Origin: Pseudomonas fragi
GTDB lineage: Bacteria; Pseudomonadota; Gammaproteobacteria; Pseudomonadales; Pseudomonadaceae
Reading direction: 5' to 3'
Assembly (NCBI RefSeq): GCF_025426255.1
Contig: NZ_CP104861.1
Location: forward strand, 1,736,001-1,800,000
DNA: 64,000 nucleotides
The notes beneath the pieces are model-generated. The model was not told where the DNA came from. It did not search any database and was given only the letters and a program-made list of their open reading frames with translations. Positions 17,877 through 25,890 of the stretch are shown one piece after another. Within the stretch, counting starts at the first letter, position 1, and every line of letters begins with the position of its first letter. The translations under genes were made by a program, and so were the position numbers.

Positions 17877-17886
17877 TTGTGTACAA
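17877..17886. promoter_or_regulatory. Candidate GntR (FCD) operator overlapping a -10 box
   Basis: TTGT-GT-ACAA is a short dyad of the kind bound by FCD-type GntR regulators. It overlaps TACAAT at 17882-17887, a good -10 for the downstream GntR gene, which would allow self-repression. It lies between the divergent benE and GntR genes. This is inference from pattern and place only. Confidence 0.4.
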
Positions 17887-17981
17887 TGCGACCTGTTTTT
17901 TTGCTTTAATTACCAGTCAGCGACGCCCGTTTACGTATTTACGTAACGCCTTATTCGCCGCCGCTTCCCACACGAGTGCCC

Positions 17982-18749
17982 ATGAACGAACAGTTGCAGC
18001 CTCTCAAGAAACAAACCCGCGCAGGCAAGGCCGGCCGCAGTGGGACCCAGGACGATATCGTCTACGCGCATATTTTTGAGGCGATCCTCGAACAGCGTCT
18101 GGCGCCGGGCACAAAGTTGAGTGAAGAGGCTCTGGGCGAAATTTTCGGTGTGAGTCGCACCATCATTCGTCGTGCATTGTCGCGCCTGGCCCACGAAGGG
18201 GTTGTGCTGTTGCGCCCCAATCGTGGTGCCGTGGTTGCGAGTCCGAGCGTAGAAGAAGCGCGCCAGGTATTCCTGGCCCGGCGATTGGTTGAAAAAGCCA
18301 TTACCGAGTTGGCGGTGGTGCATGCCACGGCTGAAGACTTGCTGCAGTTGCGCAAGATGGTGCAGGACGAGCGCGACAGCTTTTCGCGCGGTGATCGTGG
18401 TGCCGGGATCCGGCTATCAGGCGAGTTCCACCTGAAGCTGGCTGAGGCGGCAAAAAATGCGCCGTTGATCAGTTTTCAGCGCAGTCTGGTGTCGCAAACT
18501 TCGTTGATCATTGCCCAGTACGAGAGCGGCAACCGTTCGCATTGCTCCTATGACGAACACATGCAGTTGATCGATGCCATTGAAGCGCGTGATGCGACCC
18601 AGGCGGTGCACTTGATGATGCATCACATGGATCACATCGACAGCAAGCTCAACCTCGACGAAGAAAGCGCCTCAGATGATTTGCACGCAGTGTTTTCGCA
18701 CTTGCTGCAAACCAAAGGCAAAAGCACTCGGCCTTCAGCCAAGCTTTAA
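17982..18749 (+). CDS. GntR-family transcriptional regulator (FCD type)
   Basis: This regulator of 255 residues has an N-terminal winged helix-turn-helix (VYAHIFEAILEQRLAPGTKLSEEALGEIFGVSRT) and an all-helical FCD ligand domain with histidines in FHLKLAEAAKN and HMQLIDAIEARD that usually bind a metal. The ATG at 17982 is preferred over the GTG two codons earlier. It is divergent from benE and upstream of guaD on the other strand. It probably controls one or both. The effector is unknown. Confidence 0.87.
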   Translation: MNEQLQPLKKQTRAGKAGRSGTQDDIVYAHIFEAILEQRLAPGTKLSEEALGEIFGVSRTIIRRALSRLAHEGVVLLRPNRGAVVASPSVEEARQVFLARRLVEKAITELAVVHATAEDLLQLRKMVQDERDSFSRGDRGAGIRLSGEFHLKLAEAAKNAPLISFQRSLVSQTSLIIAQYESGNRSHCSYDEHMQLIDAIEARDATQAVHLMMHHMDHIDSKLNLDEESASDDLHAVFSHLLQTKGKSTRPSAKL

Positions 18750-18790
18750 CATTTGCGTGGTCATGTGGCTGCAAGGCGAGCCAAATCCCT

Positions 18791-18937
18791 GTAGCAGCTG
18801 AGGAGCAGCGCGAGGCTGCGTCCGGCTGCGCAGCAGTCGTAAAACCATTCAGCCTGGGTGTTTCAGATACAACACGCTTACCGGGTTTACGACGATTGCA
18901 TCGTCGAACGCAGCCTCGTTCCTTCGGCAGCTGCTAC
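18791..18937. repeat. REPIN-like inverted repeat, family A
   Basis: A left arm starting GTAGCAGCTG at 18791 and a right arm ending CAGCTGCTAC at 18937 are inverted copies separated by about 90 nt. The right arm is shared with 39813-39846, 53986-54127 and 63826-63970. It fills the gap between the GntR gene and the 3' end of guaD. Such elements are mobilised by RAYT transposases, none of which is in the window. Confidence 0.85.
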
Positions 18938-18946
18938 GAGATTTTC

Positions 18947-20245
18947 TCAGCGCTGGTGCACCAGATTGCCCGCCGCATAGGTCTGCTGAACGGTTCGGTC
19001 ATCGCCCAGAGTCATCAAGACAAACAACGTTTCGGCGATGTTTTTTGACTGTTTGAGGCGATAGCTCATCAGCGGTGTGGCGTTGTAATCAAGCACCAGG
19101 AAGTCTGCGTCGCTGCCCGGCTGCAGATTGCCGATTTTGTCTTCCAGACGCAGTGCCCGCGCGCCGCCCAATGTGGCCAGATACAACGACTTGAACGGAT
19201 CAAGGCGTGCGCCTTGCAACTGCATGACCTTGTAGGCTTCGTTCAGGGTGTTAAGCAGCGAGAAGCTGGTCCCCGCGCCAACGTCCGTTCCCAGGCCGAC
19301 ATTGAGTTTGTGTTTCTCGGCCATCGGCAGGTTAAACAGGCCGCTACCCAGGAACAGGTTGGAAGTCGGGCAGAATGCTACTGCCGAGCCTGTCTCAGCC
19401 AGTCGCGCACATTCCTCGTCACACAGATGCACACCGTGGGCAAACACTGAGCGTTCGCCCAGTAACTGGTAGTGGTCGTACACATCCAGATAGCCTTTGC
19501 GCTCTGGGAACAGCGACTTGACCCACTCGATTTCCTGAAGGTTCTCGCTGATATGGGTATGCAGATACACATCCGGGTATTCGCCCAGCAACTTGCCCGC
19601 CAGAGTCAATTGTTCCGGGGTGCTGGTCGGTGCGAAGCGCGGGGTGACGGCGTAATGCAAGCGACCTTTGCCGTGCCAGCGTTCAATCAGCGCCTTGCTC
19701 TCGCTGTAGCCGGTTTCGGCGGTGTCTGTCAGATAATCGGGTGCGTTGCGGTCCATCATTACCTTGCCGGCGATCAGGCGCAGGTCCAGGCGCTGTGCGG
19801 CTTCGAACAAGGCATCAACCGATTGCGGGTGCACGCTGCCAAACACCAGGGCAGTGGTGGTGCCATTGCGTAGCAGTTCTTTCAGGAAAATATCGGCGAC
19901 TTCGTCCGCATGGGCCTTGTCGGCGAACTGGTTTTCACACGGGAAGGTGTAGGTGTTGAGCCAGTCGAGCAGTTGCTCGCCGTAGGCACCAATCATCCCG
20001 GTTTGCGGAAAGTGGATGTGCGTATCGATAAACCCGGGGGTGATCAGCGCATTCTGGTACTCGGTGACTTCAATGTCGGTGGCCAGTGTTGCGAGCAGTT
20101 CGCTGGCAGGCCCCACGGCTTTGATCTGGCCGTTGTCGACGACCAGCAAGCCGTCTTCGAAATACTCATAGGAAGCCTCGATCCCGACTTCGGCGGGGTC
20201 GGCGATGCTGTGCAAAATGGCGGCGCGATAGGCTTTACAGGTCAT
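18947..20245 (-). CDS. guaD: Guanine deaminase
   Basis: This zinc amidohydrolase converts guanine to xanthine, feeding xanthine dehydrogenase. The 432 residues include the metal-binding HIHFPQTG after PGFIDT, the LHTHISE segment and GTDVGAGTSFSLL near the C-terminus, all diagnostic for GuaD. The start is the ATG at 20245 (MTCKAYRAAILHSIADP, as in other pseudomonads). It is the last gene of the xdhA-xdhB-xdhC-guaD operon, 8 nt after xdhC. Confidence 0.95.
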   Translation of the reverse strand: MTCKAYRAAILHSIADPAEVGIEASYEYFEDGLLVVDNGQIKAVGPASELLATLATDIEVTEYQNALITPGFIDTHIHFPQTGMIGAYGEQLLDWLNTYTFPCENQFADKAHADEVADIFLKELLRNGTTTALVFGSVHPQSVDALFEAAQRLDLRLIAGKVMMDRNAPDYLTDTAETGYSESKALIERWHGKGRLHYAVTPRFAPTSTPEQLTLAGKLLGEYPDVYLHTHISENLQEIEWVKSLFPERKGYLDVYDHYQLLGERSVFAHGVHLCDEECARLAETGSAVAFCPTSNLFLGSGLFNLPMAEKHKLNVGLGTDVGAGTSFSLLNTLNEAYKVMQLQGARLDPFKSLYLATLGGARALRLEDKIGNLQPGSDADFLVLDYNATPLMSYRLKQSKNIAETLFVLMTLGDDRTVQQTYAAGNLVHQR

Positions 20246-20253
20246 GGCAATTC

Positions 20254-21111
20254 TCAATGTGTGGCATGGCTGCGTCGTGAAGACGGCAGCAATTGTTTAA
20301 TGGTGTCAGATGAGGCGCTTTCGGCACCGGCGATGTGCTGGCCGAAGTGGGTGTTGTAAGTGGCGATAATTTCGCCTGCGATGGAAATCGCGATTTCGAC
20401 AGGCAGTTTGCCTTTGACTTCGCTCAAGCCCATCGGGCAGCGCATGCGCTGTAAATGTGACGCACTGATACCCCGCTCACGCAGACGATGTTCGAACTTC
20501 ACGCGTTTGGTTTTTGAGCCAATCAAGCCGAAGTAAGTGAAGTCGTTGCGTTTGAGCAGGGCAGCGCTGAGTTCAAGGTCCAGGGCGTGATTATGCGTCA
20601 TGACGATGCAGTAGCAACCCACGGGCAGTGCATCTACCTCGTCGACGGGTTCATCGGTGACGATTTTTTGCACGCCTTGGGGCATGAGCGCGGGAAACTC
20701 CTGTTCCCGTGAGTCGATCCAGCGCACGCGACACGGCAGGCTGGCGAGCAGCGGCACCAGGGCCCGGGCCACATGCCCGGCGCCAAATACGGCGATTTGC
20801 GCCTGCACCTGGCCCATGGGTTCAAACAGCAACACGGCCACGCCGCCGCAGCACTGGCCCAGGCTGGCGCCGAGGCTGAAGCGTTGCAGATGAGTGTCGT
20901 GTTTGCCGCTGCTGAGCATCTGTCGGGCAATCTCCATCGCTTTGTATTCCAGGTGACCGCCGCCGATAGTGTCGAATATTTGGTCGGCGCAGATCACCAT
21001 CTTTGAGCCAGCATTGCGTGGAGTTGAACCTTGCTCTTCGATGATGGTGACCAGCACGCAAGGTTGTCCTTGTTGCTGCAACTCGGCCAGGGCGCTGATC
21101 CAGTTATTCAT
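20254..21111 (-). CDS. xdhC: Xanthine dehydrogenase accessory protein XdhC
   Basis: XdhC binds the molybdenum cofactor, helps its sulfuration and inserts it into xanthine dehydrogenase. The product of about 285 residues has the N-terminal CoxI-type region EEQGSTPRNAGSKMVI and the Rossmann motif FGAGHVARALVP. The chosen start at 21111 (MNNWISALAEL) overlaps the end of xdhB by 8 nt, fitting translational coupling. The frame's upstream extension is only xdhB shadow. Confidence 0.93.
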   Translation of the reverse strand: MNNWISALAELQQQGQPCVLVTIIEEQGSTPRNAGSKMVICADQIFDTIGGGHLEYKAMEIARQMLSSGKHDTHLQRFSLGASLGQCCGGVAVLLFEPMGQVQAQIAVFGAGHVARALVPLLASLPCRVRWIDSREQEFPALMPQGVQKIVTDEPVDEVDALPVGCYCIVMTHNHALDLELSAALLKRNDFTYFGLIGSKTKRVKFEHRLRERGISASHLQRMRCPMGLSEVKGKLPVEIAISIAGEIIATYNTHFGQHIAGAESASSDTIKQLLPSSRRSHATH

Positions 21112-23554
21112 GGCTGTGCCCCAGGTTTTTTGTAACCGCGGCCAGGCCTTCAAATAACGGGTTGCTGCGCAATTCATCGCAGTCTGTGGCAACGGCTACA
21201 GAGAGTTTGCGCATTTGCTCACAGCCCCACAGCACTCGTTCCGGAGTGGCCGGTGCGTCGATGGCAGGTTGCACGCGGTAGTCGGCCAAACTCGCCACAG
21301 CGTCCTTGATCGCGCACCAGGCGGCAATGCCGAGCATAAACGGTGGCTCGCCGACTGCCTTGGAGTGGAACACGGTGTCTTCGGGGTTTTTGCGGTTTTC
21401 CACCAAGGTCACGCGCAGATCCAGTGGCATGTCAGCCACCGCCGGAATTTTGTAGCTGGCCGGGCCGTTGGTCATCAGCTTGCCTTTGGCATTCCACACC
21501 AGTTCTTCCATGGTCAGCCACCCGGCACCTTGGATATAACCGCCCTCGACCTGTCCGATATCAATGGCCGGGTTCAATGAGGCGCCGACGTCATGGAGGA
21601 TGTCTGTGCGCAGCATCTTGTATTCACCGGTCAAGGTGTCGACGATGACCTCGGCGCAAGCAGCGCCAAAGGCAAAGTAGTAGAACGGCCGTCCGCGTGC
21701 CTGAGTGCGGTCATAAAAGATTTTCGGGGTTTTGTAGTAACCGGTACTCGACAGTGAAACCTGGCCGAAATACGCCTGCTGGATCAGGCTTTCAAAACTG
21801 ATGATCTGTTCGCCCACCCGCACTTGGCCGTTATGGAAAACCACGCTCTGTGGTTCGACCTGATACTTGTCGGCAGCGAACTCCACAAGTCGTTGCTTGA
21901 TGGTTTCAGCCGCGTTTTGTGCAGCCTTGCCATTCAGATCCGCTCCGCTGGAGGCCGCGGTAGGTGAGGTGTTGGGCACCTTGTCGGTGTTGGTGGCAGT
22001 GATCTGTACCCGGCTGATTTCAACCTGAAACACTTCGGCCACCACTTGCGCGACCTTGATGTTCAAGCCCTGGCCCATCTCGGTGCCGCCGTGGTTAAGG
22101 TGGATGCTGCCATCGGTGTAGATGTGAATCAGTGCTCCGGCCTGATTGAGGAAGCTGGCGGTAAAGGAAATACCGAATTTGACCGGGGTCAGCGCCAGGC
22201 CTTTCTTCAGGATCGGGCTCGTGGAGTTGAATACCTTGATCGCTTCGCGGCGCTCGGCGTACTGGCTGCTGAGTTCCAGGTCGGCAGTCATTTCTTCCAG
22301 TAGGTTGTGCTCCACGGTCTGGTAATAGTGGGTCACGTTGCGTTCGGTTTTGCCGTAGTAGTTGGCCTTGCGCACAGCCAGCGGGTCGAGGCCCAAGTGG
22401 CGGGCGATATGGTCCATGACTTCTTCGATGGCGACCATGCCTTGCGGGCCGCCGAAACCGCGATAGGCGGTATTCGACGCGGTGTTGGTTTTGCAGCGAT
22501 AGCCATTGATCGTTGCATCGCCCAGGTAATAGGCGTTGTCGGCATGGAACATGGCTCGGTCGACGATGGAGTTGGACAAGTCCGGCGAGCAGCCGCAGTT
22601 GCCCGCCAGGTCCAACTGGATGCCCTGCAGTCGGCCACTGGCATCGAAGCCGACGTCGTACTCGATGTAAAACGGGTGGCGCTTGCCGGTCATCAACATG
22701 TCTTCGACCCGTGGCAGGCGCATCTTGGTCGGTTGCCCGGTCAGGCGCGCCACCACTGCACACATGCACGCGGGGCTTGCGGCCTGGGTCTCCTTGCCGC
22801 CAAAGCCACCCCCCATGCGACGCATATCGACGACGATTTTGTTCATCGACACATCGAGCACTTCAGCCACCAGTTTCTGCACTTCGGTGGGGTTCTGCGT
22901 GGAGCAGTAAACGATCATCCCGCCATCTTCGGTGGGCATTACCGATGAAATCTGGGTTTCCAGATAGAAGTGCTCTTGGCCGCCGATATGCAGGCTACCT
23001 TGCAGGCGATGCTCGGCGCCGGCCAGCGCGCCGGTCGAGTCGCCGCGTTGATGGGTATGGGTGTCGAGCACAAAGTGTTTTTGGCGCAGTGCCTGAACCA
23101 CGTCCAGCACCGGCTCCAGATCTTCGTATTCGATAATAGCGGCCATCGCCGCCTTGCGCGCGGTGTCCAGGTCACGGGCGGCAACGGCCAGCACCGGTTG
23201 GCCGACAAACTCGACCTTGTCGATGGCCAGCAGCGGGTCGCCGGGCAGCAATGGGCCGATATCCTTGAGGCCAGGAATGTCTTTGTGGGTGATGACCAGA
23301 CGCACGCCCTCAAAGGCGTAGCAGGGCGCGGTGTCGACCCGGATGATTTTGGCATGGGCGCGGTCGGACAGGCGTGCATAAAGATGCAGCTGGTTGGGGA
23401 ATTCCAGTCGGTCATCGATGTACTGCGCTTCGCCCGAGACGTGCTTTTCGGCACTGTCATGCTTGACGCTGCGACCCACTCCGGTCTTCAGGTCTTGCTG
23501 GAAGAGGGCGGTCAGCTCGGCCTGGGTCGGCTCAATCTTGTGATGGTTAGACAT
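21104..23554 (-). CDS. xdhB: Xanthine dehydrogenase, molybdopterin-binding large subunit
   Basis: This catalytic subunit oxidises hypoxanthine and xanthine to urate at the Mo centre. Its 816 residues cover the a/b hammerhead domain (KHVSGEAQYIDD) and the Moco domains with RRMGGGFGGKE, AYRGFGGPQG and the Glu of VGEPPFMLG near the C-terminus. Its start overlaps xdhA by 8 nt and its end overlaps xdhC, so the three are coupled. It forms an alpha2beta2-type enzyme with XdhA. Confidence 0.96.
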   Translation of the reverse strand: MSNHHKIEPTQAELTALFQQDLKTGVGRSVKHDSAEKHVSGEAQYIDDRLEFPNQLHLYARLSDRAHAKIIRVDTAPCYAFEGVRLVITHKDIPGLKDIGPLLPGDPLLAIDKVEFVGQPVLAVAARDLDTARKAAMAAIIEYEDLEPVLDVVQALRQKHFVLDTHTHQRGDSTGALAGAEHRLQGSLHIGGQEHFYLETQISSVMPTEDGGMIVYCSTQNPTEVQKLVAEVLDVSMNKIVVDMRRMGGGFGGKETQAASPACMCAVVARLTGQPTKMRLPRVEDMLMTGKRHPFYIEYDVGFDASGRLQGIQLDLAGNCGCSPDLSNSIVDRAMFHADNAYYLGDATINGYRCKTNTASNTAYRGFGGPQGMVAIEEVMDHIARHLGLDPLAVRKANYYGKTERNVTHYYQTVEHNLLEEMTADLELSSQYAERREAIKVFNSTSPILKKGLALTPVKFGISFTASFLNQAGALIHIYTDGSIHLNHGGTEMGQGLNIKVAQVVAEVFQVEISRVQITATNTDKVPNTSPTAASSGADLNGKAAQNAAETIKQRLVEFAADKYQVEPQSVVFHNGQVRVGEQIISFESLIQQAYFGQVSLSSTGYYKTPKIFYDRTQARGRPFYYFAFGAACAEVIVDTLTGEYKMLRTDILHDVGASLNPAIDIGQVEGGYIQGAGWLTMEELVWNAKGKLMTNGPASYKIPAVADMPLDLRVTLVENRKNPEDTVFHSKAVGEPPFMLGIAAWCAIKDAVASLADYRVQPAIDAPATPERVLWGCEQMRKLSVAVATDCDELRSNPLFEGLAAVTKNLGHSHE

Positions 23555-25004
23555 AAGCAGTTACCCGCGTCTCAAGGTGTGGCGTTTGCAGTTCAATGAA
23601 ATATTTGCGCAGCAGGTTTTGCGCACTCAGCAGGCGGTATTCCTTGCTGGCACGAAAATCCGAGAGCGGTGTGAAGTCTGCCGCCAATGCCGCACAGGCA
23701 CGCTCAATGCTGGCGCTGTTCCAGTCGGAGCCGAGCAGGGCGGTTTCGCACGCCTTGGCGCGTTTGGAGGTAGCTGCCATGCCGCCGAATGCCACGCGTG
23801 CCTCGGTCACTACGGCGTTGTCAATGCGCAGATTGAACGCCGCACACACGGCGCTGATGTCGTCATCCAGGCGCTTGGAGATTTTATAGGCGCGAAATAA
23901 ATGCTTGGCGTCCGCTCGGGGGATGAGGATCTTTTCGATAAATTCGCCTTCCTGGCGAGCCGTCACCCGGTAATCGATGAAGTAGTCCTCAATCGCCAAC
24001 GTACGGCGGGTTTCGCCCTTACGCAGGACCAGCTGTGCACCGAGGGCAATCAGCAGCGGCGGCGAGTCACCGATTGGCGATGCATTGCCAATATTGCCGC
24101 CCAGGGTTCCCTGATTGCGGATTTGCAGCGAGGCGAAGCGTTGCAGCAATTCGCCGAAGTCCGGGTACTCAGCCTTGAGTGTGCCGTAGGCGTCTGTCAG
24201 TGAAACCGCTGCGCCTATTTCAAGTCGATCATCGAAGTGTTCTATACGCTTCATTTCGGCCACGTTGCCGACGTAGATCATGACCGGCAATGGGCGGTGA
24301 AATTGGGTGACTTCCAGCGCCAGGTCGGTGCCGCCAGCCAGCAGGCGGGCCTGGGGATGGGACTCATATATTTCGGCCAGATCGCTGATGGTCAAGGGCA
24401 GCAAGCAACGCTTGTCGCCGCTGTTGAGTTCACCGGTCTGCGTTGGAGCGATAGCTTTGAGCAGGGCGATGGTCTCACCCTGGAGCGCATCAAACTGATC
24501 TTGCCGGGGGGCGCCGCAAGCTTGTTCGGCGGCGGCCAGAATCGGTCGGTAACCGGTGCAACGACACAGGTTGCCCGCCAGCGCTTCATGGGCCTGATGG
24601 CCGTTATGCGACCCTGTGCTGTTTTTTTGCAAGGCAAACAGCGACATCACAAAACCCGGGGTGCAGAAGCCGCACTGTGAGCCGTGGCAATCGACCATTG
24701 CGCGCTGCACGCTGTGCAATTGGCCCTGGTGCTTCAAGTCTTCGATACTGATCAGCTGTTTGCCGTGCAGCGCAGAAACAAAGGTCAGGCACGAGTTGAT
24801 GCTGCGATAGCGCAGGCGTTCAACGCCTTGATCGTCCGTGTGCAGTTCACCGACCACCACCGTGCAGGCGCCACAGTCGCCACTGGCGCAACCTTCTTTG
24901 GTGCCGGGTTTGTGCAGGTGTTCGCGCAAATAATTGAGCACAGTCAAATTCGGGTCCAGCGTGTGCTCGCTGCGTAGCGTCTGATTGAGTAGAAACTGGA
25001 TCAC
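23547..25004 (-). CDS. xdhA: Xanthine dehydrogenase, FeS/FAD small subunit
   Basis: This subunit carries electrons from Mo to NAD+. The N-terminal [2Fe-2S] ferredoxin domain has C39-x4-C44-x2-C47 and C72. The second FeS domain has CGFCTPG and NLCRCTGYRPI. A FAD-binding domain follows with LLAGGTDLALEV and LGGNIGNASPIGDSPP. The 485 residues fit bacterial XdhA. It is the first gene of the operon, and its promoter lies in the 224-nt gap before the divergent GntR gene. Confidence 0.96.
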   Translation of the reverse strand: MIQFLLNQTLRSEHTLDPNLTVLNYLREHLHKPGTKEGCASGDCGACTVVVGELHTDDQGVERLRYRSINSCLTFVSALHGKQLISIEDLKHQGQLHSVQRAMVDCHGSQCGFCTPGFVMSLFALQKNSTGSHNGHQAHEALAGNLCRCTGYRPILAAAEQACGAPRQDQFDALQGETIALLKAIAPTQTGELNSGDKRCLLPLTISDLAEIYESHPQARLLAGGTDLALEVTQFHRPLPVMIYVGNVAEMKRIEHFDDRLEIGAAVSLTDAYGTLKAEYPDFGELLQRFASLQIRNQGTLGGNIGNASPIGDSPPLLIALGAQLVLRKGETRRTLAIEDYFIDYRVTARQEGEFIEKILIPRADAKHLFRAYKISKRLDDDISAVCAAFNLRIDNAVVTEARVAFGGMAATSKRAKACETALLGSDWNSASIERACAALAADFTPLSDFRASKEYRLLSAQNLLRKYFIELQTPHLETRVTAYV

Positions 25005-25063
25005 GGAAGGCCTCGCATAATCATTATTGTTGTAACGCGGGATGTACTGAATTTAGCTAAAGC

Positions 25064-25077
25064 TGACCTTGGGGTCA
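25064..25077. promoter_or_regulatory. Palindrome in the xdhA/GntR intergenic region
   Basis: TGACC-TTGG-GGTCA is a perfect 5+4+5 dyad, 60 nt upstream of xdhA in the divergent promoter region. It could be an operator for the neighbouring regulator. No further support is visible. Confidence 0.3.
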
Positions 25078-25228
25078 AGAAATAGAGATCAGCCATCCCT
25101 GTGATTGATCTTCGAGGGATTTATTTGCTTATTTCGTGCCATATTCAGCTCTCTGGGCTCTGCGCGAGCGCACATCAAGTGCGTTACACTGCGCCGCTTG
25201 TACTGATCAAAGATTTTGAAGGTAAAAC

Positions 25229-25888
25229 ATGACGTTCAAGGCGCCGGACAGCCTCGCCGAGCAAATCGCTCACCACCTCGCCGAACGCATCATTCGCGGC
25301 GAGCTAAAGCCTGGGGAACGCATTCAAGAACAGAAAGTGACGCTGGCGCTAAATGTCAGTCGCGGCTCTGTGCGCGAAGCGTTGTTGATCCTTGAGCGCC
25401 GACATCTGATCGCCATCCTGCCGCGCCGTGGCGCCCATGTGACCGAGCTCACGCCGCACAAGGTGCAGAGCCTGTGCACGCTGATGAGCGAGATGTACAT
25501 CCTGCTTGGCAATGCGGTTGCGCAGCGTTGGGCTGTGCCGGCCGATCTGGGGCCGTTCCTGCAAATCCAGCAGCGCCTGATCGCAAGCTTCGAGCGACAG
25601 GACATCAGCACCTTCGTTGAAGACAGCTTCAATGTGATGCGTGCGGCGTACCCGTTTGCCGACAATCCGTATTTGCAGGAAACCGTCGAGAACCTGCATC
25701 CGTCCATGAGCCGTGCCTATTACCTGGCGCTGGATCAGCGCAAGACTGAGATGAGCGAATTTCTGGCCCTGTTTGCGCAGTTGCTCGAAGCCGTGCTGGC
25801 GCGAGACCTGGCGCAAATTCGTGTAGTGCTGAGCAGTTATGCCCAGCGCAGTTGTGCTCTGGTGCTATCTGCCTTGACGGTTGCCTGA
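25229..25888 (+). CDS. GntR-family transcriptional regulator next to the xanthine dehydrogenase operon
   Basis: This FCD-type GntR protein (219 residues) has a winged helix at residues 8-75 (AEQIAHHLAERIIRGELKPGERIQEQKVTLALNVSRGSVREAL) and a short helical ligand domain. It is divergent from xdhA, and the same arrangement is kept in other pseudomonads, so control of purine breakdown is the natural inference. Its stop is 2 nt before the smc start, so smc is translated behind it. Confidence 0.88.
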   Translation: MTFKAPDSLAEQIAHHLAERIIRGELKPGERIQEQKVTLALNVSRGSVREALLILERRHLIAILPRRGAHVTELTPHKVQSLCTLMSEMYILLGNAVAQRWAVPADLGPFLQIQQRLIASFERQDISTFVEDSFNVMRAAYPFADNPYLQETVENLHPSMSRAYYLALDQRKTEMSEFLALFAQLLEAVLARDLAQIRVVLSSYAQRSCALVLSALTVA

Positions 25889-25890
25889 GC

